DNA of 33,813 nucleotides from Tolypothrix brevis GSE-NOS-MK-07-07A (GCA_019358985.1 JAHHIJ010000051.1:1-33813); one strand, 5' to 3'. Counted from the first letter of the stretch, positions 16,985 to 24,857 are shown. Translations and numbers: made by a program. Notes: generated from the sequence alone by a model not told the origin.

Positions 16985-17215
16985 CCGTTCTATCCTGAGA
17001 CGATAACACTAATTAAATAGACTTATACTTATTCTTATCATCTTATGCATAAACAATAATCTATATCTATGAAAGTAGCTTACCGTTTAAGTGCGAAGAA
17101 CGTAAGAGCTAAATCATCAATAAATTCTTGGTAGTGGTGCGAGACTTATCTATGGTTATCTGATTTATTAAAATGTGACTTTTGTCAAGCTGTCAATCAA
17201 AACATTGCAACCCTC

Positions 17216-17244
17216 GTAGAGACGTTCCGCCGGAACGTCTTTAC
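17216..17244. repeat. GTAGAGAC palindromic element (TTCCGCC core), copy A
   Basis: GTAGAGACGTTCCG is followed by CCGGAACGTCTTTAC. GACGTTCC pairs with GGAACGTC around GCC. This is the same core as in the array inside the adenylate cyclase gene. Confidence 0.85.
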
Positions 17245-17288
17245 AATAGACATCTCCAGAAATTAATTATGCTTTGCCTGAAACCCTC

Positions 17289-17317
17289 GTAAAGACGTTC
17301 CGCCGGAACGTCTCTAC
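17289..17317. repeat. GTAGAGAC palindromic element (TTCCGCC core), copy B
   Basis: GTAAAGACGTTCCG is followed by CCGGAACGTCTCTAC. It lies 73 bp from copy A in the same orientation, and both are preceded by CCCTC. One end base differs from copy A on each side, so each has drifted separately. Confidence 0.85.
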
Positions 17318-17361
17318 AATATATGTGATTTGTTGGACATGGTATAACAACTAACCACCAA

Positions 17362-18111
17362 CTAATCCAACATTTGCGCGTCAATTCCCAAAGCGTTGAG
17401 TTGTTCAGGGGAAAGCGATCGCAACTTCTCAACAATTCTCTCTCGCTTGTGTCGCTCAACTTCAGCTCGTTCCTCTCCTGTTAACAATAAATTCCCTTGT
17501 GCATCCCACCACCGCAACCAAGGTAATTCTGCATTTTGATACCGTCCTTGCCAAATTCCCAACTCTACCCCCATTGGGGTAATGGGATAATGTCCCCGTT
17601 CATTTGGTTGCAGAATTTGATAAGTATTATCTACGAGATGATAAACTTCAACTTGTTCTTTTAACACTTCATAAATCGCGTAATAAGGTACGCGAATCGC
17701 TTGTTCGTAAACCCAAAACTTACCAACCTCTCCCTGTGAAGGTGGCGTTTTATCGCGTTCTTCCCTACCATCCCCTGATACAAATTCAATCACGATTAAC
17801 GGTGCTACGTACTCCTTCCACAGCACGTAAGAACGCCGTATTTTCCCTTCGAGAGTCGGTGGTACATTGGGTACATAAAACCAGTCTGGAGATAAAGCAC
17901 CTTTTTCTGGCGGATCTGTCAAGCGCCAGTAAATACCTAAATCTTGTCCGATACAATATTGACTATCGGGATGAAGTTGCTCTAAAACAGGTGTAATCGA
18001 GTCTGTTAGTAAGATACTTTGGGGATGCTCTTGCCAGTTTTTCACAAATGTACCATCTGACTCAGGTAACTGGGTATGATCAGGTAAGGTGAATGTTGAT
18101 AGGGAAGTCAT
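17362..18111 (-). CDS. Uma2-family (DUF820) PD-(D/E)XK endonuclease-like protein
   Basis: Uma2 proteins form a very large cyanobacterial family with a restriction-endonuclease fold and no settled function. The core is visible: SPDWFYVPNVPP with the first acidic residue, LIVIEFVSGDGREERDK with the second strand, then the YYAIYEVLKEQVEVYHL strand pair. The C-terminus ends in a charged helix (RAEVERHKRERIVEKLRSL), also common in this family. I place the start at ATG 18111 rather than the TTG at 18120; neither has a clear Shine-Dalgarno. From the ATG the protein is 249 residues. Confidence 0.85.
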   Translation of the reverse strand: MTSLSTFTLPDHTQLPESDGTFVKNWQEHPQSILLTDSITPVLEQLHPDSQYCIGQDLGIYWRLTDPPEKGALSPDWFYVPNVPPTLEGKIRRSYVLWKEYVAPLIVIEFVSGDGREERDKTPPSQGEVGKFWVYEQAIRVPYYAIYEVLKEQVEVYHLVDNTYQILQPNERGHYPITPMGVELGIWQGRYQNAELPWLRWWDAQGNLLLTGEERAEVERHKRERIVEKLRSLSPEQLNALGIDAQMLD

Positions 18112-18150
18112 AATCGACAACCAAATGTATATCTAAATTCTATTTTAACG

Positions 18151-18185
18151 CTGGGACTGGGGATTAGGGATTAGGGATTAGGAAA
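18151..18185. repeat. Heptanucleotide tandem repeat (TAGGGAT type)
   Basis: Five degenerate 7-mers occur in a row: CTGGGAC, TGGGGAT, TAGGGAT, TAGGGAT, TAGGAAA. The complement, CCCAGTCCC / TAATCCC, is the common STRR heptamer theme of Nostocales genomes. It lies between the Uma2 and glycosidase genes. Confidence 0.75.
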
Positions 18186-18206
18186 ATGCCCAATGCCCAT
18201 TATAAA

Positions 18207-19418
18207 TTACTTGGTGCGGGGTGCGGGATAGGGAAACAAAGCTTGAAATGCAGATTGGCGATCGCTAACCGATTCTGGAGCATAATCCCAAAGGCTTTCG
18301 TAGTAAAAGAAAGCTACACCCAAACCACGTTGTTGAACTGCTCGCACTTGCGATTGAATTTGTCCGATGGGAACTCGGCGATTTCTCAACCCTGTCATAA
18401 TACCAATTCCGGTGGGAATTATCTTTTGTGTTTCCTGAATTTCTGGACGAGTAATTTTTGCGATAAAACTTGACAAATCCTGGCGATAAACTTGCATAAT
18501 TAGTTCGTCTACAATATTCAGCCTTACCCAACCGAGCCAATCTTGCAAATGTAACTTATATGCAAAGTCGTAATAATTGGGGGAAACAGAGAAAATCGCG
18601 TTCGGTTTTCTTGCTTTCACAGCTTGATTGAGTTGTATCATGAATACTGTGATTTTATCTGCCCGCCAGCGCACCCATGCTTCATCTTTAAAATTCGTTG
18701 GGGGGTTATTTTTAGTCTCTTTAGTATATAACGCCACTGTATATTTATCGTAGCCAAATTCATTAGGCAAACTCATGTGGTCGTCAAATTGAATTCCATC
18801 AACATCGTATTGAGTGACAATTTCTAACACGAGGTTGGTGATAAATTCTTGCACTTCTGGAAGAAAGGGATTCAGCCAAACAACTTCACCGGCAACACTA
18901 ATTGAAGTTTCGCTACCATCCCGCTTTTGCGTCAGCCAATTAGGACGATTTAATGCTAGTTCTGAAGTTGGGGGAGCCATGAAACCAAATTCAAACCAGG
19001 GAATTGCCAGTAACCCTTGACGATGAGCTTGAGCAATTACATCTGCAAGAATATCTTGCCCCTCGGAACCTCGATCAAAGAAGGGAATACCGATTTTTTT
19101 GGCTACGGCGCTGGGATATGATGTATATCCAGAATTCCACACTACAGGATAAATTGTGTTGAAGTTGAGCCGCCTTAATTGACTCATTGCATTCTGCACT
19201 TTTGCTCGATTTTTAAGGATGTGAAAATCATTACTAGTCAGCCAAACTCCCCGAACTTCCTGACGGGGTTGTTGAGCGTAGACGCGGAGCGACTTGTCGT
19301 CAGACATCCCTTGCAGGCTATTTATCTGAGATACCGCAAGAAATGATACTAAAAATAAGAGTGGTAGCAAAGATTGAATCGAACGCTGCCAACCTTGAGG
19401 AATTAAAGGTAATTTCAT
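18207..19418 (-). CDS. Family-10-like glycoside hydrolase (GHL10), exported
   Basis: This is a TIM-barrel hydrolase of the GHL10/DUF187 type, predicted to act on polysaccharide outside the cytoplasm. The family motifs are EVRGVWLTSNDFHILKN at the first strand, LNFNTIYPVVWNSGYTSYPS, DVIAQAHRQGLLAIPWFEFG and YDVDGIQFDDHMSLP, the last with likely catalytic acidic residues. From ATG 19418 the N-terminus (MKLPLIPQGWQRSIQ, then LLPLLFLVSFLAVSQ) is a good signal peptide or anchor, which is why I prefer it. The frame is open to a GTG at 19532 that would add 38 polar residues ahead of the signal. Neither start has a strong Shine-Dalgarno. Confidence 0.85.
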   Translation of the reverse strand: MKLPLIPQGWQRSIQSLLPLLFLVSFLAVSQINSLQGMSDDKSLRVYAQQPRQEVRGVWLTSNDFHILKNRAKVQNAMSQLRRLNFNTIYPVVWNSGYTSYPSAVAKKIGIPFFDRGSEGQDILADVIAQAHRQGLLAIPWFEFGFMAPPTSELALNRPNWLTQKRDGSETSISVAGEVVWLNPFLPEVQEFITNLVLEIVTQYDVDGIQFDDHMSLPNEFGYDKYTVALYTKETKNNPPTNFKDEAWVRWRADKITVFMIQLNQAVKARKPNAIFSVSPNYYDFAYKLHLQDWLGWVRLNIVDELIMQVYRQDLSSFIAKITRPEIQETQKIIPTGIGIMTGLRNRRVPIGQIQSQVRAVQQRGLGVAFFYYESLWDYAPESVSDRQSAFQALFPYPAPRTK

Positions 19419-19722
19419 CGGTTTGAATGATAAGTTAATTACTTCAACAGGCGATCGCCTGTTTTTTAATGGAGATAAGCGCGGTAATTCTGATAATTTT
19501 GACTCAGAACTCCGTGTGTGTATCCATACCACTTTTCAATTCATCCGTAAATAGCTAATTCCAAGTCGCTAGACTACAGTTAAAAGTTCCAGATCAAACT
19601 AAAGTTCTCAATTAAAATACTGATGTAATTAATTTTTGAAGTAAAATAATATACAATTATTTAAAATCTACATCGCTAATTCTGTGCGATCGCTTACAGC
19701 TTACCAGTAGAAAACTGAAAAT

Positions 19723-20394
19723 TCATAGCTTTTTATCCTCTAAATAAATATTTTGAAGATTTTTTTGATTGAAATCATCACTACGAAATTGAAAGCGAAA
19801 AACTACCTTGCGATCGCCTGGGTTATCGTGAGTTTTATCAGCTTCTATTTCTCCACGACCGGCGGCTAATATTTTTTTGCTTAAAGGTAATTTGGTAGGA
19901 AAATTCATTTCCGAGAAAATGTACCGATAAACTGAAGCCGAACGCAGTAAGCTAAGTTCTAAATTAATTTTGTCTTCTCCTTCTGAGCTTGTGTGACCCT
20001 CTATAACTACGCGGCTAACTTCTTTTTGAAATTCAGGTTTGGAGAAAATCAACCCGCTGTAAACCGGAATAAATCCGCGCAAAAAGTCTTTACCTTCGGG
20101 TTTCAATTCGGTACTTCCCTTCGCAAACAAAATCGATTCTTGGATACTTACATCTCCTGTTTCTGGGTTAACTTTGACATTAATATTGTTACTTTTCATT
20201 TGTCCGACAACATTGCCAATTACCACTCTTTTTGGTGCATCTTTCTCTGCTAACTGAAGTAGCGCAGTGATAAAAAGTAGCATAAAAAACATTAGCAAAC
20301 CTGACATCAAATCGCCAATAGATAAATAGATACTAGAATCATCATCCTCCGCAATTTCTGATTCCAAAAAATCGCCTTTTGTGAAATCATTCAT
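19723..20394 (-). CDS. ZorB-like protein: one TM helix plus OmpA/MotB peptidoglycan-binding domain
   Basis: This 223-residue protein has a short acidic N-terminus, one membrane helix (about 23-47, YLSIGDLMSGLLMFFMLLFI) and a periplasmic OmpA-like domain (about 80-200). Asp28 sits at the start of the helix in a GDLMSGL motif, the position of the ion-carrying aspartate in MotB and ZorB. The OmpA signature reads VIEGHTSSEG (130-139) with Asn144, Leu147 and Arg151 downstream, so wall binding is plausible. Its start overlaps the stop of the upstream MotA/ExbB-like gene by eight bases (ATGAATGA), so the two are translationally coupled. The D-LMSGL helix favours ZorB over flagellar MotB or ExbD. Confidence 0.82.
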   Translation of the reverse strand: MNDFTKGDFLESEIAEDDDSSIYLSIGDLMSGLLMFFMLLFITALLQLAEKDAPKRVVIGNVVGQMKSNNINVKVNPETGDVSIQESILFAKGSTELKPEGKDFLRGFIPVYSGLIFSKPEFQKEVSRVVIEGHTSSEGEDKINLELSLLRSASVYRYIFSEMNFPTKLPLSKKILAAGRGEIEADKTHDNPGDRKVVFRFQFRSDDFNQKNLQNIYLEDKKL

Positions 20395-21994
20395 GATGGT
20401 TACTCCCGTTACCTATAGTCAACTCACTCCGTCTCTTGGCTTCATCTTGAAAAACGCTATTCAAAGTAGTCACTACCGTAGCTAAACCATCGCGTTGTTT
20501 GCCTAGTGTTCCTTCCAGTAAGTTATTTTGTTGTATAAAGAATGCCTGTAAATTCCCTTGATATTGTTCTCGGAATTGTGTTAAATCCTCTTGCACCGTT
20601 TGACGAGTTGCTGTGAGCGTCTGATCGATATTTCCTAATGTGGCAAGAAGATTCTCTTGACTACGATTCATCAGTTGGCAAGCTTGATTCCCGACTGTTT
20701 CCAGAGTGCTAGTCTGCTGCTCAAAGGCTGTATTTGCTTGTGCGAGAATGTGGATAATTCCAGTCCGAGTAGCTTGAAACATTTGCTTTTCTACATCTGC
20801 TCGTTTTTGCAACGCTGTTTCAAGTTCTTCTCTAATTCCTCGGAATGTATCAGCCGCATTTTCTGCACTTGCTTCAAAAGCACTTTGTTGAGATGTCATT
20901 CCTTGAATACTTTGCTCGATAGCTCGATTAATATCGTGAGCGGTTTGTTCTAAAACACCTTTTGTATCTGTTTGAAATTGACTCAAAGTTTGTTTGAGAT
21001 TATTAGCAAAATCTTGCAGGCTAACTAAAGTCTCTTTTTGAAAGTTTTGAATTGTGAGGATAGAACTTGCCAAACTTTGCGAAATATTGCCTAGTTCGTT
21101 GTGCAGAGTTAGTACAGCATTAGAAGCATCCTTAGTTAACTTTGCACTTTCATCTAAGCGAGTAGCAATAGGTTCGAGTACCTCAATTCGCAAATCTTTA
21201 ATAAGTTCTTCTAAAACTCTTTGTCCTTGATTTTGTTGAAGTTCTCTAAGTTTTTGCTGCTCTTGAAAGATATTTTGCAGCGCTGGTAACATAAGCGATC
21301 GCATCTGCTTTCCTACAGCTTCCCCAATAGCTTCAGCACTTAAGTTTACCCCTGTAAACTTGTCTGCTATAAGGTTAAGAACTTGTGCTATTTCACGGTT
21401 AGCGTTGTCTGCTGTTTCTAAAGTAGCGATCGCTTTCAACTTTTGTCTTAAATCATCACGTCGTTTCTGACGTAACGAATCACATATAAACAAAATTATC
21501 GTGAACAAGCTACCAGAACCAAGTCCCATCAAGGAAGTAGAAAAAGCAGTTTTCATTCCCACCAATAATTCTTTACTAGAATTCATTAGCTGTTGGGAAC
21601 TTGTTGTATCTAAATTAATTCCTTGCAATCCTTGTTGAATACCATAAAATGTTCCCAAAACACCAATTGCAGTACACAAGGTAGTCACAAAACGCAGGGA
21701 ACTGCGAGGTATTGGACGCGCTAAAATTGATGGATAATTTATAAGTATGAATTTGCCATTTTTAATTTGTAGATGTTCGTCTTTCCACTGATGAACCTTT
21801 GAATTATCCTGTTTTTGACTTTTTTTCGGATTTTTCAAACTCTGAATTGCATCTGCTGTTTCTCCACATTCTGAATACCAATACTGCCATAATGTATAAA
21901 GCTCAACAACAATTGCCAAAAATAATACAATGGCAGTTGCCCAATGAAAAGGCTCGCTATCCCAAACTATGTCCCAAATTTGTGCTAAATTCAC
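20387..21994 (-). CDS. ZorA-like MotA/TolQ/ExbB-family channel protein with long coiled-coil tail
   Basis: The 535-residue protein has three membrane segments (about 17-40, 100-122 and 145-170). The last two carry the family signatures FVTTLCTAIGVLGTFYGIQQ and GMKTAFSTSLMGLGSGSLFT. From about 180 to 525 it is a polar, heptad-rich helical tail (many Q, E, L and T), expected to extend into the cytoplasm. This matches ZorA of Zorya antiphage systems, where ZorA5-ZorB2 forms an ion-driven rotary motor with a long intracellular tail; at 535 residues it is shorter than the E. coli type. It is coupled to the ZorB-like gene. No ZorC, ZorD, ZorE, ZorF or ZorG gene was recognised nearby, so an antiphage role is inference. 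Confidence 0.8.
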   Translation of the reverse strand: MNLAQIWDIVWDSEPFHWATAIVLFLAIVVELYTLWQYWYSECGETADAIQSLKNPKKSQKQDNSKVHQWKDEHLQIKNGKFILINYPSILARPIPRSSLRFVTTLCTAIGVLGTFYGIQQGLQGINLDTTSSQQLMNSSKELLVGMKTAFSTSLMGLGSGSLFTIILFICDSLRQKRRDDLRQKLKAIATLETADNANREIAQVLNLIADKFTGVNLSAEAIGEAVGKQMRSLMLPALQNIFQEQQKLRELQQNQGQRVLEELIKDLRIEVLEPIATRLDESAKLTKDASNAVLTLHNELGNISQSLASSILTIQNFQKETLVSLQDFANNLKQTLSQFQTDTKGVLEQTAHDINRAIEQSIQGMTSQQSAFEASAENAADTFRGIREELETALQKRADVEKQMFQATRTGIIHILAQANTAFEQQTSTLETVGNQACQLMNRSQENLLATLGNIDQTLTATRQTVQEDLTQFREQYQGNLQAFFIQQNNLLEGTLGKQRDGLATVVTTLNSVFQDEAKRRSELTIGNGSNHHE

Positions 21995-22219
21995 GCAACA
22001 CCCCTTGTGATTTTAGTTTCAGTCATTAATGCTTTTGCCTTATTTGCCTAAAGCTTTCAACAAATTTATTGTTCCCACAAATAAGGCTGATCTAACTTTT
22101 GCGATCAAATAGCAATTATTGACGCTGTGACTGCAAGCGATCGCTTTTCAATAAATATTGGAGTGTAAATAAATTCTCTTAAACGTAGTAAGGGGTAGGC
22201 ACTCTTAAAATCGAAGCTA

Positions 22220-22237
22220 TGAGCGGTAAACCGCTCA
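22220..22237. repeat. Perfect 8-bp-arm palindrome
   Basis: TGAGCGGT and ACCGCTCA are separated by AA. The flanking CACTACG extends the common wording 'CGTAGTGAGCGG' on the minus strand. It is probably a dispersed intergenic repeat. Confidence 0.6.
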
Positions 22238-22370
22238 CTACGAATTAAAGATCCATTGTGAGTGCGATCGCTTCTCAATAAAAATCTAAATAGTTTCTGT
22301 CAAATTGCCCTTAAAATTGTGTTTAGTAACAATAAGTAAGACTATGTTGCAAGGCAAAGCCTCTATAATT

Positions 22371-22405
22371 ACGTTCCCAGACTTAATCATACAGCCTGGG
22401 AACGT
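22371..22405. repeat. ACGTTCCCAG inverted repeat
   Basis: Two perfectly complementary 10-base arms surround a 15-base loop. A third partial copy (CAACGTCCCAGGA) follows at about 22421-22433. It resembles the CGTTCCCAG dispersed repeats of filamentous cyanobacteria. Confidence 0.65.
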
Positions 22406-22466
22406 CAGATTTTGTACGCACAACGTCCCAGGAAGGCAGCATCTGCGGGTAACGAAATTCCAAATA

Positions 22467-22904
22467 TTACAAAATATCTGCCAACTTTTGCAGCAGACTA
22501 TTTGCTAAATTCAATAACTCAATATTATCTATTTCACGACTTGCATCATAATTATTCTCCCTACCAGCTAAGACATTTCTAACAGCATATAACCTGTCAT
22601 TTTCTTCCCTAAGGTTAAGACATTCTTCTAAGTTGACTGCAATATCAAACAAAGAACGTTCTCCTAATATTTGCCTCACCCTCACAGCTACATCATCATT
22701 ACTTACTAAAAATTCTTTAAGCGAGTCTAAAACCGATTCTTCTCCCCACCTTTCCAACCAATCTCCATGCACATCTTCAACATAAAAATGGACAAAATCA
22801 ACTCCATAATTTAGCCAATCTTGCTGCATGTTTCGTGCTGTAGCTAAAGCTTCAGAAAATCTATCTACTTGTTGGTTGCTGTTACTTTCTCGTTGGTTAG
22901 GCAT
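22467..22904 (-). CDS. Hypothetical acidic helical protein
   Basis: I do not recognise this 145-residue protein. It is acidic (many D and E), probably all helical, without membrane segments or a signal. Notable pieces are NMQQDWLNYGVDFVHFYVED, the Trp-rich VHGDWLERWGEES, and a C-terminal helix LLNLANSLLQKLADIL. It lies 65 bp downstream of the 238-residue nuclease-like gene on the same strand and could be its partner, inhibitor or adaptor; this is only a positional inference. The ATG at 22904 has no clear Shine-Dalgarno. Confidence 0.6.
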   Translation of the reverse strand: MPNQRESNSNQQVDRFSEALATARNMQQDWLNYGVDFVHFYVEDVHGDWLERWGEESVLDSLKEFLVSNDDVAVRVRQILGERSLFDIAVNLEECLNLREENDRLYAVRNVLAGRENNYDASREIDNIELLNLANSLLQKLADIL

Positions 22905-22969
22905 AAATTATGCTATAAGTTGGTTATTATGTATGTTTAAAAAATATTAATATTTAATTTTTGACAATC

Positions 22970-23686
22970 TTAATAAAATTTTAAATACTTTCCGCCAGAA
23001 AGATAAGCACTGTTATACAGTGCCACGTTAACTAATTGCTTGATAAAATTAGCTTCTGCCGGATTGTAACTGAAGAACAGCCCTCTCTCTATTTGCCACA
23101 ATACGAGTGTATTTTTCCAATATTGATACTTATGCTGATTCAATTCTTCTGAGACGCTGGTAACTTGAATACAAAGTGGTTTCTGTTGATTGTTGCTGAT
23201 AATTAAATCTGTTGCCATAGAAAGGTCGGCAATATAACGCTGCCAAAAACTTCCCTTTCGGCAAACAATATCTTGAGCTATTAATTTAATAATATCATTA
23301 TCAGCCTGATTAAACTCGCCCGCCATTAATTTTTGTCGCCAAATACCAAACTTTGGGTCTGTTTCATTTAGCCATTTCGGGAAAAGATACTGATACCAGT
23401 ATCTCTCAGTAGGTGTCATTTGCGCGAACTTTGCTTGTTGTTCTTCTTCAGTAGGTAAAGATTGAATCACCAACCAAACAGTAGAATCTGTAATCACTTC
23501 CAAAAGAAAAGCAACGACGAATGGTTTCGCAGTCAGCGAACCAACTTTTATATCTTTTACCCAACGATTAATTTCATCTAATCTTCTCGCTAAATTGGGG
23601 TCTAGCGATGAGGCTTGCTCAATGAGAAACTTGAGCTTATCCTTGATCTCTTTTGCTTGCAAACGATGCCCTAATTCCAGTAACAA
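22970..23686 (-). CDS. Hypothetical protein with possible PD-(D/E)XK-like core
   Basis: This 238-residue protein is not assigned to a family. A helical N-terminal half (AKEIKDKLKFLIEQASSLDP) is followed by a segment that reads like the catalytic strands of a restriction-endonuclease fold: SMATDLIISNNQQKPLCIQV then TSVSEEL, i.e. D-x-I-I, a turn, then a beta strand with Q-V-T in place of (E/Q)-x-K. The missing lysine means it may be inactive or the motif may be chance. The only possible starts are non-ATG: TTG at 23686, just after an in-frame TAA, with no Shine-Dalgarno, so the 5' end may be lost. It is followed by the 145-residue gene. Confidence 0.55.
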   Translation of the reverse strand: MLLELGHRLQAKEIKDKLKFLIEQASSLDPNLARRLDEINRWVKDIKVGSLTAKPFVVAFLLEVITDSTVWLVIQSLPTEEEQQAKFAQMTPTERYWYQYLFPKWLNETDPKFGIWRQKLMAGEFNQADNDIIKLIAQDIVCRKGSFWQRYIADLSMATDLIISNNQQKPLCIQVTSVSEELNQHKYQYWKNTLVLWQIERGLFFSYNPAEANFIKQLVNVALYNSAYLSGGKYLKFY

Positions 23687-23890
23687 AAGCTTATATTATA
23701 AATTTATATCGATTTGTAGCCAAAAAGATTTCCCTTTCAAAAAATATATCTTAACGTTCTTTACAAGTTTAGTGGAATTGAAGGAGCGATCTTCTTACGC
23801 ATTTAAGTGCGATCGCCGAGCTTGTAAGGTACGTTAACATTATCCATTTCCACTCATTGTCGTCGATACAGAGACGGAGGATATCACACA

Positions 23891-24235
23891 ATGGATAAAT
23901 TAACAGAGTATCCCAAGATAATTAAGCGTATCCTGACGGAATATATAGAACTATGTAACCGTCGTCCTAACCGAGACATCGAAACATTCTTGATTATGGA
24001 TGAGCCAAAGGGTCACTATATTTGGATGAACCTTGGTTGGCAAAATGGCGATCGCATTACTGGTATGACTGTCTACGTTCGTATTCAAGATGGCAAATTC
24101 TTGATCGAGGAAGATTGGACTGAAGATGGCATCGCAACTGACCTAGTTCGTGCAGGCGTTGTCAAGGAAGATATTGTGTTGGCATTCCATGAGCCTAAGA
24201 TGCGGCAATACACAGATTTTGCAGTAGTATCGTAG
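23891..24235 (+). CDS. xisI: XisI family protein (fdxN-element excision controlling factor)
   Basis: The 114-residue product matches the XisI family: MDKLTEYPKIIKRILTEYIE, HYIWMNLGWQNGDRI, RIQDGKFLIEEDWTEDGIA and KEDIVLAFHEPKMRQYTDFA. In Anabaena XisI and XisH are needed with the recombinase XisF for fdxN-element excision in heterocysts. Most cyanobacteria, however, carry many xisH-xisI pairs unlinked to excision, and their real role is unclear. No xisH lies next to this copy, so it is solitary. GGAGG at 23876-23880 precedes ATG 23891. It is transcribed away from the nuclease-like gene. Confidence 0.92.
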   Translation: MDKLTEYPKIIKRILTEYIELCNRRPNRDIETFLIMDEPKGHYIWMNLGWQNGDRITGMTVYVRIQDGKFLIEEDWTEDGIATDLVRAGVVKEDIVLAFHEPKMRQYTDFAVVS

Positions 24236-24271
24236 CGGTGGGGCAGATTGAAGCCTTATTTAAATATTAAA

Positions 24272-24301
24272 ATCGGGACTGAGAATAAACTCAGCCCCGA
24301 T
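24272..24301. terminator. Hairpin between convergent xisI and ycf35
   Basis: ATCGGGACTGAG (24272-24283) pairs with CTCAGCCCCGAT (24290-24301), with one mismatch, around AATAAA. On the minus strand it is followed by TTTTAATATTT, so it may back up the ycf35 terminator. On the plus strand it is followed by A residues. Confidence 0.55.
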
Positions 24302-24339
24302 AAAAAAGCGGGTTAACGCTAGTAAACCTGGTTAACCCG
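24302..24339 (-). terminator. Intrinsic terminator of ycf35
   Basis: CGGGTTAAC at 24331-24339 (read on the minus strand) pairs with GTTAACCCG at 24309-24317, followed on that strand by C and six T residues (complement of 24302-24307). It lies 30 bases after the ycf35 stop codon. Confidence 0.85.
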
Positions 24340-24368
24340 TGCATGAGAAGGGAACGCGCAGAGAAATA

Positions 24369-24719
24369 TTATTGCAATACCAACTTAACGTTGGCATTTT
24401 GCAGACCGCGCTGTTTCACTTCAGCCAATGTTTTGTTAACGGCATACTTTTGGTTGATCGAGTTGATCAATTCGGTCTGATTGTGCTTCTTAGCAACGCC
24501 CCACAGGTCAGCAATTAGGTCAAAGGAACCATCGCTGTTGCGAGACCAACCTAAATCATATTCGCCTTCCAACACAGCAACGATGTCAGAACGAACACGT
24601 TGACCGTTGTAACCACGAACATCAGCTTCTGTCTTTGTGCTGATACCGAGGTCACGTAAGGAAGCTTTGAGGATTTCAGCGTCGGTGATTTTGGTACGGA
24701 GAGTGCTAAAATGAGACAT
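24369..24719 (-). CDS. ycf35: Ycf35 / DUF1257 protein
   Basis: This is a 116-residue conserved protein of cyanobacteria and some plastids with no established function. MSHFSTLRTKITDAEILKAS, the GYNGQRVRSDIVAVLEGEYD segment and the DLGWSRNSDGSFDLIADLWG strand pair identify it. A CTGGAGGAAACC Shine-Dalgarno precedes ATG 24719. It has its own terminator, and the ycf46 gene lies just upstream on the same strand with a 138-bp spacer, so the two may be co-transcribed and functionally linked. Confidence 0.93.
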   Translation of the reverse strand: MSHFSTLRTKITDAEILKASLRDLGISTKTEADVRGYNGQRVRSDIVAVLEGEYDLGWSRNSDGSFDLIADLWGVAKKHNQTELINSINQKYAVNKTLAEVKQRGLQNANVKLVLQ

Positions 24720-24775
24720 TTGGGTTTCCTCCAGAGAGAAGATGGGAAAAACGACAACGGTTAGTTTTAGGCACA

Positions 24776-24803
24776 GCCGCGTATATCAGGACGCGGCTTT
24801 TTT
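24776..24803 (+). terminator. Plus-strand intrinsic terminator opposite the ycf35 leader
   Basis: GCCGCG (24776-24781) pairs with CGCGGC (24792-24797) around a 10-base loop and is followed by six T residues: a textbook plus-strand terminator. No plus-strand gene precedes it; ycf35 and ycf46 on either side are on the minus strand. It may end an antisense RNA over ycf35 or serve as a hairpin in the ycf46-ycf35 spacer mRNA. Confidence 0.65.
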
Positions 24804-24857
24804 CTTAACTGCTAGCTTCGAGCTAGCCTTTGCCCCCGTGTTACCAGGGGAAAGCTT

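Larger units (their letters stand above)
16985..17361. other. Upstream region of ndhF3, with two palindromic elements
   Basis: There is no gene in this 377-bp gap. The part next to ndhF3 (16985-17080) is AT-rich with several ATAAG/CTTAT half-sites and a perfect TTATGCATAA palindrome at 17043-17052. Such sites could bind a LysR-type regulator, but no defined NdhR operator was recognised. The far part (17210-17320) carries two palindromic elements, listed separately. Confidence 0.45.
21995..22466. other. Intergenic gap with two palindromes
   Basis: There is no credible gene in 472 bp. HIP1-related GCGATCGC sites occur near 22137 and 22263. TGAGCGGT / ACCGCTCA at 22220-22237 is a perfect hairpin with an AA loop. 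ACGTTCCCAG at 22371-22380 pairs with CTGGGAACGT at 22396-22405, a dispersed-repeat type common in cyanobacteria. The gap separates the ZorA-like gene from the 145-residue unknown gene, so the two are probably not in one tight operon. Confidence 0.6.

Noticed and set aside
17241-17459. 72-codon minus-strand frame containing RDVPAERLYEG
   Set aside because: It starts inside the Uma2 gene in another frame and ends in a palindrome element. The repeat-like peptide is just the translated element.
19723-20394. Flagellar MotB or ExbD
   Set aside because: The organism type lacks flagella, the OmpA domain is present (absent in ExbD), and the partner has a long coiled-coil tail rather than a MotA layout. 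ZorB-like fits better.
22305-22508. 67-codon open frame in the ZorA upstream gap
   Set aside because: It is largely made of the ACGTTCCCAG inverted-repeat region and overlaps the end of the opposite-strand 145-residue gene.
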